From SAR116 cluster bacterium (lineage in GTDB: Bacteria; Pseudomonadota; Alphaproteobacteria; Puniceispirillales; UBA1172), in the NCBI GenBank assembly GCA_002691725.1, contig NZIT01000098.1, positions 9,566 to 16,026 of the forward strand: DNA of 6,461 nucleotides, read 5' to 3'. How positions within the stretch are numbered: position 1 is the first letter of the stretch; each line of letters begins with the position of its first letter. The notes beneath the pieces were generated by a model, which was not told where the DNA came from, made no database searches, and worked only from the letters and a program-made list of their open reading frames with translations. This document shows, piece after piece, positions 6,055 to 6,461 of the stretch. The position numbers and the translations under genes were made by a program.

Positions 6055-6461
6055 ATGATAAAATCAACAAGTAATACAGAGGCAGCCAATCGCCCCTTTG
6101 ATAAGCTACCGCTTAATATCCTATTTGCCTGTACGCATAATAAAATCCGCTCGCCTATGGCCGAAGCCATGATGAAGGATATGTATGCTGATCTTATTGG
6201 TCTGGTTGATAGCTGCGGCATGGATGATGGCGGCGATCTCGGGGATGGCTTTACGATCACAGTCATGCAGGAAATTGGCCTGAACATCATGGATCATGAG
6301 CCGAAAAGCTTTGTTGATATTGGTCAGTCACATTTTGATATGGTCATTTGCTTCTCAGAGGCCAGTTTTGAGGATGCCAGCCGTATGAAATCACTAGCTG
6401 GTGCTAGTATTGAATACTGGCCAGTTTATGATATGGCGCTGATTGCCGAAGGCAGGGAAGC
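6055..6461 (+). CDS. Low-molecular-weight protein tyrosine phosphatase-like protein (ArsC/LMW-PTP fold), 3' end missing
   Basis: The first 135 residues are present; the gene runs off the right edge, probably by a few tens of codons. After an 18-residue N-terminal extension, LNILFACTHNKIRSPMAEAM (20-39) is the first strand and P-loop of the LMW-PTP fold, matching C-x5-R-S with C26 as nucleophile, N29, R32 and S33. V-D-S-C-G (51-55), MQEIGL (71-76) and HEPKSF (81-86) match the following family elements. YWPVYD (121-126) offers D126 as the likely general acid. Differences from classical LMW-PTP: the usual C-x-G-N loop has His at position 28, and the Asp-Pro pair reads Asp-Met (D126-M127). Members hydrolyse phosphotyrosine, or reduce arsenate in related ArsC; the substrate here is unknown. 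AAGG (6042-6045) lies 9 bases before the ATG. It probably shares a transcript with UPF0262. Confidence 0.88.
   Translation, partial: MIKSTSNTEAANRPFDKLPLNILFACTHNKIRSPMAEAMMKDMYADLIGLVDSCGMDDGGDLGDGFTITVMQEIGLNIMDHEPKSFVDIGQSHFDMVICFSEASFEDASRMKSLAGASIEYWPVYDMALIAEGRE

Noticed and set aside
1..6461. High density of GATC words (about 50 by hand count, roughly twice the random expectation)
   Set aside because: Most fall in coding sequence where GAT codons precede C-initial codons or where Leu/Val-Ile pairs occur; a codon-aware test would be needed before calling a methylation or repair signal.

Overview
The window looks like chromosomal DNA from an alphaproteobacterium with moderate GC content (about 48% by eye). 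The reason is the gene order murA – DUF2948 – hisG – hisD – UPF0262 – low-molecular-weight phosphatase. This block, and the DUF2948 and UPF0262 families themselves, are typical of Alphaproteobacteria. The moderate GC and protein style would fit a marine lineage such as SAR116, but this is a guess made without database access. No rRNA, tRNA, CRISPR array, insertion sequence, phage gene or attachment site was seen.

Left part, minus strand (1-1387): two tightly coupled genes read leftwards. The first is a TVP38/TMEM64 (VTT/DedA-like) integral membrane protein that starts at a TTG codon and carries an unusual repetitive hydrophilic N-terminal tail. The second is the N-terminal 173 residues of a flavin-dependent pyridine nucleotide-disulfide oxidoreductase with a CLNYGC redox motif, which runs off the left edge. 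They share one base (TAATG), and fused versions of these two domains are known in other bacteria.

Divergent spacer (1388-1609): 222 bp separating the leftward pair from the rightward block. It holds a weak candidate promoter for the minus strand and two short imperfect tandem duplications just ahead of the first rightward gene. The second duplication creates two tiny open frames that overlap end to end into that gene's start.

Right part, plus strand (1610-6461): seven genes in one direction. They are a small basic protein of unknown function overlapping murA, murA itself (peptidoglycan precursor synthesis), a DUF2948 protein, hisG (short form) and hisD (first and last steps of histidine synthesis), a UPF0262 protein, and a low-molecular-weight protein tyrosine phosphatase-like protein cut by the right edge. 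Gaps are short or negative (8 bp and 23 bp overlaps; gaps of 66, 15, 5 and 28 bp). The 66 bp gap after murA contains a consensus extended -10 element, so DUF2948-hisG-hisD-UPF0262-phosphatase may have its own promoter. hisG is the short form that normally needs HisZ, and hisZ is not in this window.

I found no convincing new multi-gene system. The points most worth a second look are the coupled membrane protein/oxidoreductase pair, the small basic gene in front of murA, the internal promoter, and the uncharacterised conserved genes linked to histidine and cell-wall synthesis.
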